Source: Phialocephala subalpina (Eukaryota; Ascomycota; Leotiomycetes; Helotiales; Mollisiaceae). Taken from it: a stretch of 64,000 bases of DNA. The DNA is taken from NCBI GenBank assembly GCA_900073065.1, contig FJOG01000001.1:1768439-1832438 (forward strand), written 5' to 3'. The notes under the pieces are model-generated. The model ran no database searches. It saw only the letters and a list, made by a program, of their open reading frames with translations, and was not told where the DNA came from. Positions 35,556 through 46,163 of the stretch are shown here, one piece after another; within the stretch, counting starts at the first letter, position 1, and every line of letters starts with the position of its first letter. A program made the position numbers and the translations under genes.

Positions 35556-38500
35556 CTATCTTCCAAACTCAAGACTAGGAATTATAACCGGCCCATACTT
35601 CGTCGGAGGACTAAACCCTCCATCTCCCTGAACCACAAAATCAACCGCCAAACTCAACTTCGCCAACCCCTGCTGTCCATTATGCACACTCCCCGCATAC
35701 GGATTTGCAGACCCAGCAATAGCTTCAGGATCATAAGCTACGAAAGCTACATAATTTCTTCTGCCCATGAGCTTCTTCATTTCGCGGGGCCCGCCGTTGG
35801 TGTCGGTTTGGAAGATCTCCATCATGTCTTCTTTGGTGTCGGAGACTTGGTTGGTGGTTTTTTGACCGTTCTGGGGAACGTAGAGGGGCTTGTTGTTGTG
35901 GAGCATTTTGAGGACGTAGGAGGGGGGTGGGGCGGCGACGACGGCGGAGGAGATTACTTGGTACATTGTTTTGTGGTCGCTTGGGTGGCTTGGGTCGTGG
36001 AGCAGGCCTGCGCCGCAGCAGTTGACATCTGGGTTCATAGTTAGTATTTGCGTTTTAGGGTTAAGGAGATGTTCTTACCTCCAGATAAGAAAGTCATGCG
36101 AATGCCTTTCTGATGCCCGATTCCTTGCAGTGTCCTGATCAAGTATGTTCTTTCAAGGTCCTTGGATTCGTGTGTCCACATATCCCGAAGCTCATCAGCA
36201 ATGTCGATGTCTCCAAACGTGTTGAGAACACCACCCATCAATCCTGACTTGCCAACAGCTTTCTTGACTTGTGAGAATCCAGAAGCGACAGCTTCTTTCC
36301 CTCCCACAACGCCAGCGACGGAGCTCGTGACTTTTCCAAGAAGGTTGTAAGTTCCAGTGACTCCCTTCTTCGCTGTTGATATAGTTTGAGCGATGCTCTC
36401 TACCGTGTCTAGACGAGGGTACACAATCGGGACCGAAACCATCCACATACAGTGCTGGACGCTTGGCGGTAATGTCGCTACTTTGGGGAATATGCCTTGG
36501 TACGTTGGTCCTGCCAGGACTTGGCGTTGGTTACGCTCAGAACGACAATCTGGTCCAACAACCACAACAGCTGGCCCGAGGTATTTCACAAAGTGCCATC
36601 CAGTTCCAGTGATTGTGAAGAGGTCAATGTCGGTGCTAACGTTCCGGAGGATTTCCAAAGTTGTGTGATGCTGAAAGAGGAGGTACATTTCAATTCCAAT
36701 ACGTCCAATGTTCTTGAACATGTTTGAGGATTGCATGTACTCAGGATAGGATCCAAATCCATCAAAACTGCAGGAAATTAGTATTTTGACCAATGACTTA
36801 TCATAATCCAACTTACATGTCGTGATCATCGATCTGGAGGATGTGAGGAATCTGAGCAAAAGCTTCTCTCAGATACGGTTGATCAAAGTGACTGGTGTAA
36901 TAATGGAAATACGCATGAGAAACGTCTTCCTCATGCCTAGCAGTCCAAGCAGCGCTCTTTCGATTGTCCTTGCCACTCATAGCAAGCCATTGCTTGAGCA
37001 GAGGTATCTCCTTCCATAATCTATCTCCGTATATCTGATCACCTAGTCCAAGCTGAACATGAAAGCCACCGCATTCCACGTTCTTCTGCAGGATATCTTT
37101 CCACATGAATCCGATGCCGCCGAGTTTTGAGCGTTCGTTTACGCTCGTGTTCATGGCAAAGTCGTTTCCAGAATGGGCTATGAATCGCCAATTGGTCTCA
37201 TATCGTCCTGCCACGAGGAATTCATAACGGGTGCAGCCTAGATGGGAGGTGATAGCATATGTCCACTTGTCACTTGGACCTTCTCCCATCTGCAAATCGA
37301 CGTCGTACCGGTAGAAAGTCCAACGTTGGTGTGTGAAGATGGGATTAGGCTTCAATTGACGAGGATTTGGAGACAAATCAACGCTCTGGTGAATGTGAAT
37401 AGTCGGTGGCTGAGGAGCATCGGTCACGAGCATTATCGTACCAAGCCATACACCTCTTTCGAAATCCATGTTAACGTATCGCAGGTACGGACCGAAATAT
37501 ACCCCATTCGTAGGTGCCACTTTATACATATCGACTCCAGCACTTGGTGGAGGACCCGAGAATCCAGCGGCAGTCGGCGTTTGAGATGCCATGCTCATGA
37601 TACTTTCTGCGTAGCCAGGTGTATGTGGTGGGAATCCAGGAGAACCCAGGGGGGTTTTCCCAAATGCACTGAGCCCGGGAGACGCCAACGGATTGCCATA
37701 GGTAGACACCGTGGGAGACAGAGGTGCAGCATCGGGGTGGTTAAGTGGTGTTGGTCCTTTGGGGAACTCCCACTGTGTGGCCTGTGTTGGTAGATGTATA
37801 TAATAATATTGACCAGAGTTTTGATCCAAATGGGCAATCCAACCTTCTGGAAGTGGCGGCGGAGAAGTAGGTCCTGCACCTTGAAAGGGTGATGAATTGG
37901 CAAACTGCTGTACAGGAGCAGCCGCCGCTGTTGTAGCTGCTTGCTGAACAGGTTGTTGCTGTTGCAGAGGATGTGCTGGTTCTTCTCTTGGATCGTTGGC
38001 AAATGCAGGGTGCCCTGGATGTTGCAGAGCTGGAGAGGTGAGTGGCGAGGCAATGTTCGGCCTTGGGGCTGTGTTTATGGCAGCTGGCACATTCGTACGC
38101 TTCTCTTGCGGGTACTGAGCATTGCCATTGACACCTGGAGTGACGCTTGAATAAGCTGGCGGCGGCGAAGGGGAAAGTTGCATGCGCTGGAAGTCTTGTT
38201 CCAATGCATTTGGCTGTGAGCCGGGGCGTGTGGTGCCCTGTTGTCGAGGCGGAGAAGATGAGGCTGTCACCTGGTTTGGGCCTTGATAGACCGTTGGCGG
38301 CCCGTGTGGTTGATTATCTGGAGACTCGGTCGGTGTCCACGGCCTGGGTATATTTTGTTGCTGATTTGGCGCAAAGCCAGGAGACTGTGGAAGCTGGGGT
38401 ACCGGTGGAGGACCATACTGATTCGACCTTTGCGCTGCAGCGGCATTTTGGGCTTGCAGACTACTTAGAGTAGCTGTCCCTGATATCCCCGCGGCGGCAT

Positions 38501-39320
38501 ATCGAGCTTCGATCCCACCACCAGCTTGTTCACCAGGACCTATGATGGGGGTCTCTGGAGGCGGAGGAGATCCTCTCGTAGCCCTTGTAGTAGACGTCGA
38601 CGCCGTTGAGGCGAATCGATTCATCGCGCTGGCACTCGGAGCATTCAGGTTTGGGTTCTCTGCAGATGTCCCATTAAGCTCGGCTGCCCCTGGAACTGGT
38701 GGTGGATAGTACTGCTGTCGAAACTCGGGATATGAGGGCGTGCCTGTTTGAGATGGGCGCCTTGCGCCTTGTGATGGTTTAGGGTCTCTCCTGGGTTGCT
38801 TTGCAAACAGACCCTCCTTGTCAGGCAAATCTGGACCTGGAGATTCTGGCAGAGGCTTAGGAGCAGTACCCCGTCTTTCTGCCAGACCTGGGCCTCTCTT
38901 ATCAACAGGACTTGTGCTCAGTCGCGGGGTTGTATCATTTGTGCCTGTCCTGCTGGGTGATGGTCTCTCTTGTGCTTTCCCCGATCCTCCAGACCCTGTT
39001 CTATTCGGTTTTTGTTTCGAATCGTCTGGATATGGGAGTCGTTGCTTGCGAGGCTCGACTGGTTGTGAGTATAAATCTTCGTCGTCGGGATAGGGAAGAG
39101 GGCTGGCAGAGCTCGAGGCACCGGGAGGTAGAGGGAATGAAAGTTTGCTGCTGCTGCTTGGGGGCGGATAGTTGAATCGATTTGACGCTGCCGAGTCTGC
39201 GCGTGGATTCGGGCTGTTAGGTTTGTTGATTCTCAGAGGTTCGACTGTAGGGCTGTCCTCTCCATTCATGGGTCGCGAAAGGAAAAGCTCCTCTTCTGGC
39301 TTCCCTTGACGGGAGGCCAT
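35556..39320 (-). CDS. WW domain plus PhoD-like metallophosphatase
   Basis: Exons 36818-39320, 36079-36767 and 35556-36028 encode about 1221 residues. The N-terminal half is Pro/Ser/Gln-rich and probably disordered. One WW domain follows (EGWIAHLDQNSGQYYYIHLP, then TQWEF), which binds proline-rich peptides. The C-terminal half is a PhoD-like phosphatase domain: VQLGLGDQIYGDRLW and IDDHDIFDGFGSYPEYMQ carry metal-binding Asp/His residues, and VVVVGPDCRSERN and FLSGGDVNCCGAGLLHD follow. The second metal-binding motif is assembled across the first intron. The role is likely phosphodiesterase or phosphatase in the cytoplasm (no signal peptide), with the substrate unknown. WW plus PhoD fusions are known in ascomycetes. 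The 3' end shows the C-to-G coding-strand switch near 35760. Confidence 0.9.
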
Positions 39321-40400
39321 GGTCAGGTACCGGTCCCTCGAGGTTGAATGATCCAATGAGATATTCGCTAAGTGACGCACAAAGTGTTATTTATAGGATG
39401 TTGACTTCGACGGGTGAGCTATCTGATGAGGCACAGATGATCGATGCGGGCAAGGCGGGGTGTACGGATTTGAGGCCGGGTCTTCTGCGACCGCAACGAA
39501 GACCTGCGAAGGAGCAGAAGTGCAGATGTACGAATGCGCAGAGCTGAGAGGCGGAAGAGGGAACGAAATACAGAAAACGAAACGCTGGGCGATAGATACT
39601 TCAAGAAAGCTGGATATTTCACGATAGATTGGCAGCAAACGCCCGCGAATGCATGGGCGGACTCGCTGGCTGGTGAGACCAGTGTGATTGGTGGGCCCAA
39701 AAGCGCTGGCAGTTTGGCCACTCATCGCATCGAAGCACCCTTGCCGGCGGCTACAGTGAAGGCCAAGAACCCAAAAAGTGCATAAAGGGGCAGTAATACC
39801 TCTCTGCAAGCGCCGGGACGAGTTGGTGGCTCTCCTGCCGCTGGACATCTGGGAATGGGATCCATCTTGACGACGACGCTTTTGAACAACGGCAAATGTC
39901 TTGGAATTGCGATGGAGACTCGAGGGCACAGATGCCAGAAAGAGGCGCCTGCGTTTGGCCCCCAAACTTCGCATACGAGTCTTGGCCTGGCCAGAAACCG
40001 GCTGGTGCGTGTTGGTCTTGCTATGGAACTCGTGATGATTTGACAGAGAACGTTGGAAATGGGTGAAGGAAGAAAAGTCTAGTAGGAGAGAGAAAGATGC
40101 AGACTATAAGACACATATGGTACAGACCAAAGTAGCAGACGGACACCAGCGACAGTGGCCGAATGCTCAGATTTTGGTGTCTCTCACGTGAGTCTCGCTT
40201 TGACCCCTGAACGAATCCACTTTACGCGCAAAAACGCGAAGATACGCGACGCGTGCCTCGCGATTGAGACTTAAGAAATATCTTGGTCAACCACCCGACT
40301 TCACCTTCAAACAACCTCTATCGACACCCACGATTCTCACCCACCCCATCCCACCTTCCTCCTCTACACTTCTTCCTTTCACACAGCAACACAGGTCACC
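39321..40400. other. Divergent intergenic region (PhoD-like / Cdc6)
   Basis: About 1.08 kb holding both promoters. TCACGTGA is at 40194-40201, and a cluster of ACGCG cores is at 40224-40254 (listed separately). A CT/CA-rich leader runs from about 40290 to 40400 before the Cdc6 start. No additional gene is supported. Confidence 0.6.
40224..40254 (+). promoter_or_regulatory. Clustered ACGCG motifs, candidate MBF (MCB) element
   Basis: ACGCG cores start at 40224, 40234 and 40244, exactly 10 bases apart. A full palindromic ACGCGT follows at 40249-40254. ACGCGT is the MluI cell-cycle box bound by MBF (Swi6 with Mbp1/Res1) in yeasts, and cdc18, the fission yeast orthologue of the gene downstream, is a classic MBF target. 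The site lies about 150-180 bases upstream of the ATG. That MBF binds here is inference. Confidence 0.7.
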
Positions 40401-42275
40401 ATGGTACCTTCTGTATTAGGAAAGCGAACGAGAAGCTCTGCTCTCAACCTCGAATCCGCGAAGTCGGCACCAATCACCAAGCGCGTCAAACGTCAAAGTC
40501 GAACAGAAATATTCAACGATGAGAATGACAATCCTTTCGTTGGAGACTTCTCGCGCAATACAATCCAAAATGGCGAGCCAATGGACATTGATGAGAACTC
40601 CAAGAGTTTCTCGACCAAGTCTGTACCAGCCAAGCATGGTGTCGCTGGAAAGTGCATTCTTCAAAACCCTACGCCTCAGACGCCTCGCCACAGAGATGCC
40701 CTCTCGAATAATGGAACCATTACACCTAGACACCGAGTCATTGTTGCTGGGAAGCCATTGACACCTCGAACACCTCGCGCTCCGGTAACACCTGGCGCGT
40801 CAATCGCGACAGTCTACAGCAGAGCGCGTCAACTATTCGTCCGCAGCTCCGAGCCTGGCAGACTTGTTGGGAGAGAAGCTGAACGCGAGGAATTGTCGAC
40901 ATTCATCCAGGAACGCGCAGATAAGGCATCGGGAGGATGTATATATGTCAGTGGACCGCCAGGAACAGGAAAAAGCGCGATGGTGAGCGAAGTCACCGAC
41001 AACTTCGAGGAATCCGACACCCTGCGAAAGGAATATATCAATTGTATGAGTATGAAGACATCGAAGGATCTGTACGGCAAGTTGTTGGGAACATTTTGTG
41101 GAGGAGTCGACGTGATGGAGGGTGACGAGCTCAAGGCGCTGCAAGGGATTTTCGTGCCGAGAAAGAAGACGAAGTCCGTTTTTGTCGTTACCTTGGATGA
41201 GATCGACCACGTTCTCTCACTGGACTTGGAGATCCTCTACAAGCTTTTCGAATGGTCGCTACAGAAACCCTCGCATCTTATCCTGATTGGCATCGCCAAC
41301 GCTCTGGATTTGACGGATCGCTTTCTGCCACGACTCAAGGCCCGAAATCTAAAGCCTCAGCTTCTCCCATTCCTACCTTACAACGCGACACAAATCAAGT
41401 CAGTCATTACAACGCGACTGAAGTCACTTGTACCTGCAGACTCTCCTACGCCAGAGTACATCCCCTTCCTCCACCCAGCAGCAATCGAGCTATGCTCCCG
41501 AAAAGTATCCAGCCAAACAGGAGACCTACGCAAGGCATTCGATATCTGCAGACGGGCTATAGACCTGATCGAGGCGGAGACAAAGCAGAAGCACGAAGCC
41601 GCACTGAAGGAGCAACTGTTGCAAGAATCTCCATGCAAGAAACCTCTTGAAGAGAACAAAAACCTGTCCTCTCCAGCTGGTGCAACACCAAGAAAGATGG
41701 CCAACAAGACGTTGAACCAGTCACTTTCGGCACTCACTGTTGAGACAGCCCCACGGGCATTGATTTCGCATGTTAACAAGATCACTTCATCCACCTTTGG
41801 CAACGGCGCCAATCAAAGATTGAGGGCATTGAATCTCCAACAAAAGGCAGCTTTGTGCGCATTGGTAGCTCTCGAGAAGAAGAAGAGAGAAGCTGCAGCG
41901 AATGTCATGGCTACACCTTCCAAGTCGAAGACCTCTGCCCCAACCATCAAGCAATTATACGGAGTGTACTCAATGCTCTGCACTCGAGACTCAATCCTCC
42001 ACCCTCTCACCAGCACCGAATTCAGAGACGTAGTCGGAAGTCTCGAGACCCTTTCTCTCGTGAGTGCAGTCGATGGTCGAAACGGTTCATTCATCGCCTT
42101 AACGACACCAAGCAAAAGAGGAAGGAAATTCGGATCAGGAGCTGGTGTAGGAGACGAGAAGAGAGTGGGAAGCTGTGTTGGTGAGAAAGAGGTTGTGCAG
42201 GCTGTTGAGGGGCTTGGTGCTGGTATTCTGAGGAGTATTTTGAGTGGTGAGGGATTGGATGACATGCATTATTGA
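40401..42275 (+). CDS. CDC6: DNA replication licensing factor Cdc6/Cdc18
   Basis: A single exon of 624 residues. Cdc6 is the AAA+ ATPase that, with ORC and Cdt1, loads MCM helicases at origins in G1. Walker A (SGPPGTGKSAM) lies at about 184-194. Walker B (VVTLDEIDHV), sensor 1 (LIGIANALDLTDR) and a sensor 2 region (TGDLRKAFDICRRAID) follow in the proper order. A C-terminal winged-helix region ends the protein. The N-terminus is basic (KRTRSS, KRVKR) and carries several Thr-Pro sites at about residues 91-130 (PTPQTP, ITP, LTPRTP, VTP), expected CDK targets. Length and the single-domain layout favour Cdc6 over Orc1, because there is no BAH domain. The start has a good context (CACCATGG). Confidence 0.94.
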   Translation: MVPSVLGKRTRSSALNLESAKSAPITKRVKRQSRTEIFNDENDNPFVGDFSRNTIQNGEPMDIDENSKSFSTKSVPAKHGVAGKCILQNPTPQTPRHRDALSNNGTITPRHRVIVAGKPLTPRTPRAPVTPGASIATVYSRARQLFVRSSEPGRLVGREAEREELSTFIQERADKASGGCIYVSGPPGTGKSAMVSEVTDNFEESDTLRKEYINCMSMKTSKDLYGKLLGTFCGGVDVMEGDELKALQGIFVPRKKTKSVFVVTLDEIDHVLSLDLEILYKLFEWSLQKPSHLILIGIANALDLTDRFLPRLKARNLKPQLLPFLPYNATQIKSVITTRLKSLVPADSPTPEYIPFLHPAAIELCSRKVSSQTGDLRKAFDICRRAIDLIEAETKQKHEAALKEQLLQESPCKKPLEENKNLSSPAGATPRKMANKTLNQSLSALTVETAPRALISHVNKITSSTFGNGANQRLRALNLQQKAALCALVALEKKKREAAANVMATPSKSKTSAPTIKQLYGVYSMLCTRDSILHPLTSTEFRDVVGSLETLSLVSAVDGRNGSFIALTTPSKRGRKFGSGAGVGDEKRVGSCVGEKEVVQAVEGLGAGILRSILSGEGLDDMHY

Positions 42276-43370
42276 ATTGTGGCATAGCGATGGGTCATGG
42301 ACGGTGTTATTGTATAGGATAGGATAGGCGTACTTGTTTGAGCATGGAGTTGGGATTTGCATTGCGTGGAGTTGGTTGCGGAGAATTAGCATAATTGACT
42401 GCGGTACTACAAACTTGCTTCTTGCTCTTGTTTGAATGTGATCTTGAAGTGAGATATGAAATATTATATTGATGAAGGGAATTTGATCGGTGAAGTACGT
42501 CCCAGGCGACCAGAGTCAGTTTCATGAATACTGTTTGAGTCCAAGCTCGCACGCTCGCCTACAGCCCGCACACCTTCGACATGGACTCAATGTCAGTTAA
42601 GCGTGCCGAGGCTTTCCTTGTCAGATCAACCAAGTCAAGGACGAACATTCCTTTTCGCTGTTTCATATCATACCTACTCAGAAGCATTTATCAGGAAGAG
42701 ATTCTCAGAAAGGAGAGGATTCGACTATTATGATTTGTGTATTTCATTTCATCATCTCATAAACATTACNNNNNNNNNNNNNNNNNNNNNNNNNNNNNNN
42801 NNNNNNNNNNNNNNNNNNNNNNNNNNNNNNNNNNNNNNNNNNNNNNNNNNNNNNNNNNNNNNNNNNNNNNNNNNNNNNNNNNNNNNNNNNNNNNNNNNNN
42901 NNNNNNNNNNNNNNNNNNNNNNNNNNNNNNNNNNNNNNNNNNNNNNNNNNNNNNNNNNNNNNNNNNNNNNNNNNNNNNNNNNNNNNNNNNNNNNNNNNNN
43001 NNNNNNNNNNNNNNNNNNNNNNNNNNNNNNNNNNNNNNNNNNNNNNNNNNNNNNNNNNNNNNNNNNNNNNNNNNNNNNNNNNNNNNNNNNNNNNNNNNNN
43101 NNNNNNNNNNNNNNNNNNNNNNNNNNNNNNNNNNNNNNNNNNNNNNNNNNNNNNNNNNNNNNNNNNNNNNNNNNNNNNNNNNNNNNNNNNNNNNNNNNNN
43201 NNNNNNNNNNNNNNNNNNNNNNNNNNNNNNNNNNNNNNNNNNNNNNNNNNNNNNNNNNNNNNNNNNNNNNNNNNNNNNNNNNNNNNNNNNNNNNNNNNNN
43301 NNNNNNNNNNNNNNNNNNNNNNNNNNNNNNCCCTCTTGATCCTCTCATTGCTCATTTCTTCGTCACAAAC
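42276..43370. other. Convergent intergenic region with assembly gap
   Basis: About 500 readable bases after Cdc6 contain no recognised gene. They are followed by 561 N, and the 40 bases after the gap lead directly to the 3' end of the second acid phosphatase. What the gap holds cannot be said. Confidence 0.9.
42770..43330. other. Assembly gap (561 N)
   Basis: A continuous run of undetermined bases. Open frames drawn across it are artefacts. Confidence 1.
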
Positions 43371-45072
43371 CTACGCCTTCGCAGCGGCACCAACAGTCTC
43401 CGGCGTAGCCACACCACCCAACCTCTTCTTATTAACCAATCTCAACCCACCAAGCAACATAATCAATGCCTCAATCCCCAAAATAACAGCCAGTGTAACC
43501 ATCGCACCGATAACACCCGCTACCGCCTTGCTTATCGCCCCTCCATTTCCAGAACTTGATCCCGCGGTAGCGGTAGAAGATGCGGAAGTCGATGTAGATG
43601 TAGCAGAAGCGCAAACACCGGTAGAGTTCCCGCATTTAGAGCACCAGGTTGCTTGATCCCCGATCGCGAATTTGTTCATTTCGGACACGAAAGTTGTCCA
43701 TGGGATTGTGGTCGAGGATTGTCCGAATAATGGGTATGCGGTGAGAGGGTTTGCGGCTGCGGAGCCGTTGGAGAATAGGAAGCGGACCGAGATATCGTCG
43801 TTAGATGGATAAGAAGTATTGGAAACGGTAGCGTTTGTTAGGAGTTCGAAAGTCATTGAAGAAGCGTAGTCTACTATTCCGGTGAAGCTGGTGAGAATGT
43901 TAGCGATCTGCTTATTTTGGGGTTTGAAGAGAGGAAGTGGAGTGAAGGCTTGGGACGACGGGAGTAGAGGGCGAACAAATGAGGAACTTGGTTAAACTTA
44001 CTTCTCGGTGACAGCTGGGAGTTGGGCAAGGCCGAAGAAAGATAAAAATGAGGCGTAGGCTCCGAATTGGATGCCGACTTGGGACTTTGATTTCCCGACG
44101 ATAGTGCTGTTTAGTTGCTGGACACTGGGGTGGGTTAGCGATTGCTCTTGAGGGAATGGAGATGGAGGAAGTGGGAGAATAAGGAGGGAACAGGTGGGAA
44201 GGGAGGAAAGAACATTTGAGCAGCCAATGTGGATCCTGCAATTGCTCGGATGGGATCTGAGGTGTTATACGCGAGGTTGAACTCGTGGTTATCTGCCAGT
44301 GTCTGCAATTGGTACACTGTATCGTTGGTGAGGAGGTCATCGGATGGAATGCTTGAGTTGTGGATCATGGAGACGTGAATCAAATCGTAGACTATGATTT
44401 ATCAGGATCAGATGATAACATGCGGTTCGAAAACCTACTTGAATAAGCATTTTTAAAAGTGTCAGTAGCAGCAGTGAAAGTGCCATTGATCACAGGCAAA
44501 ATACTCTGGTAGAAAGCCTTCGTGCTGTTCAACTTCTGTATATACTCGTCAGAGAAGAAGTAGTTGTTCGAGCTAACAATAGCATTGTTGCAACCACTCT
44601 GTCCCTGAAGCCAAGCAGAATTCTCCGAGTTCGCACCACTGGAAGCAGATTGAACTGCATTGACAGGAATGAGTTGATATCCACCCATTGGAGCCTCAAC
44701 ACTCGACCCATTTGCCAATGTCTGACTACCGAGAGTTGCACCAACAGGTGGGTAAAGACCTTGGAGAAAACCAGCTGCTGAGTTCTGGAGCACGGTATCG
44801 ACTGGAGCTTCGACGCTCAATTGGGAGTTCTTGACGACGTTTGACGCGATGCCATAGATGAGAGATGAGGCGTTGGCATCAACATATCGGTTGCGGTAGA
44901 AATTGCCTGATTGCCAGACTTGTTGGTACCCAAGATCCGTCAGAGTTGTAGGAGTAAAGCTCTTGGATGTGCGGTCTCCGTGACGGTGGAAGATGTAGAC
45001 TCCGAGGACTGTCTCCTGTGCCGGGATGAGGGGCAGCAAGGACGAGACGAGGAGGATCGATTTGGCAAGCAT
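43371..45072 (-). CDS. Secreted/membrane-anchored histidine acid phosphatase family protein
   Basis: Exons 44439-45072, 44214-44391, 44002-44124 and 43371-43887 join in frame to 483 residues. A signal peptide (about 1-18, ending LIPAQ) is followed by the phosphatase motif FHRHGDRTSKS at about residue 30, with a histidine nucleophile. Many N-glycosylation sites and Cys residues suit an extracellular domain. A Ser/Thr-rich linker leads to a C-terminal hydrophobic helix (VTLAVILGIEALIMLLGGL) and a short basic tail, so it is a type I membrane protein at the cell surface or vacuole. The second exon's donor (GTTCTT) is weak but is the only one that keeps the frame. I did not find a clear His-Asp proton-donor motif, so the enzyme may be non-canonical or inactive. 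The coding-strand switch is near 43565. Confidence 0.85.
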
Positions 45073-46163
45073 CTTGAAATAGTCCACTAAAAACTTCAAG
45101 CAAAGAAAGACGAGTTTGCGAAGAAGAGCTGAAGCAAGCCAAGAAGAAAAAAAGACCAACGAGCTTCCGCGGGGGCCTACTACCTCTTATTCTTCGCTCC
45201 TCACAGTAGCTTCCTCTAGCTGCACAAGCTTATCTCCCACCTTTCAACACCAACCAGCTCCGAAGTCATGACAGCTGCGAGCAGATTACCAAGGATTCTT
45301 GCCCCTAGCGCAGGAAGGCAGCTTCCACGCGGTGAAGTTCATCCAATAGTGGGCTGTCCCCTCCTGAGTCCTACACCACTTTTGCGGTTCTCTCCAACCT
45401 CCATTCGGGGCCGAAGATAGCTCTGGGAAAGCTGATGTTTTCCCCTCACTAGAAAACCTTGTCTGCAGCCGATACCAGCCCGCATCTACGCTAGAAAGGT
45501 CGAGAACAAATCCATTGGCCAATTTTCTGCACAGCGGGTAGCCGAATCAAACGCAAGCCTCCCGCGTCTTAAAGGGTTCATTCCCTATCGCTGTACGGAG
45601 GGGAGGTATGTTCAGAACGCCTTGTTTATCTCGTCCGTAGGACGCGCTATCAATTAGTACTAGAATCGGAGCGTTTATCAGCTGTTTTTGCAGGCATTTC
45701 AACTTCGTGTTGCGATCTCCTCGGCAGCAGCTTCCTTGCGCTGACATTGCAGACGCTCTAACCTTAAATCCTTAAGTTTAAAACGGAGTTGCCCGAAACG
45801 CGCACTGCCCGTCTTAAGTTCGGAGCCAAACGTGGAGAGGAAAGGAACGAACTTCTGAGCGTCTGGATGTCTGGTCAATTGACATGATGTCTCTGTGTTG
45901 TCATATATATTCTCAAAGATTGACTATTCGATGACAGCCAGTCAACCCAGACCCAGCGGACGCCATACTCCACGCTAGACTTTATATACCACAAATACCG
46001 TACCCGCGCATCCAGTAGATGGCGGCACATATACAGACATTGTTTCCTGACCTTTGACGCCGGGCTTCAAGGGCCATATATATCCAGGGATCCAAACCCT
46101 CTCCAGAATCCCAACCCTAATCTATAAACAAGGTATAATAGGAAAACAGAACAGAAAATGAAT
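45073..46163. other. Intergenic region, nothing identified
   Basis: About 1.1 kb between two minus-strand genes. It includes the acid phosphatase promoter and the 3' region of the amino-acid permease. No exon or RNA gene was recognised. Confidence 0.5.

Noticed and set aside
15986..40200. CACGTG motifs upstream of MtnB, MtnA, the aminotransferase and phosphomannomutase as a shared sulphur-response (Cbf1-like) element
   Set aside because: I noticed about seven CACGTG in 64 kb, including one inside a coding exon, while chance predicts roughly that many or more. Promoter placement is suggestive, but there is no enrichment.
42603..43559. Long open frames across the N run
   Set aside because: They exist only because undetermined bases contain no stops; they carry no coding evidence.
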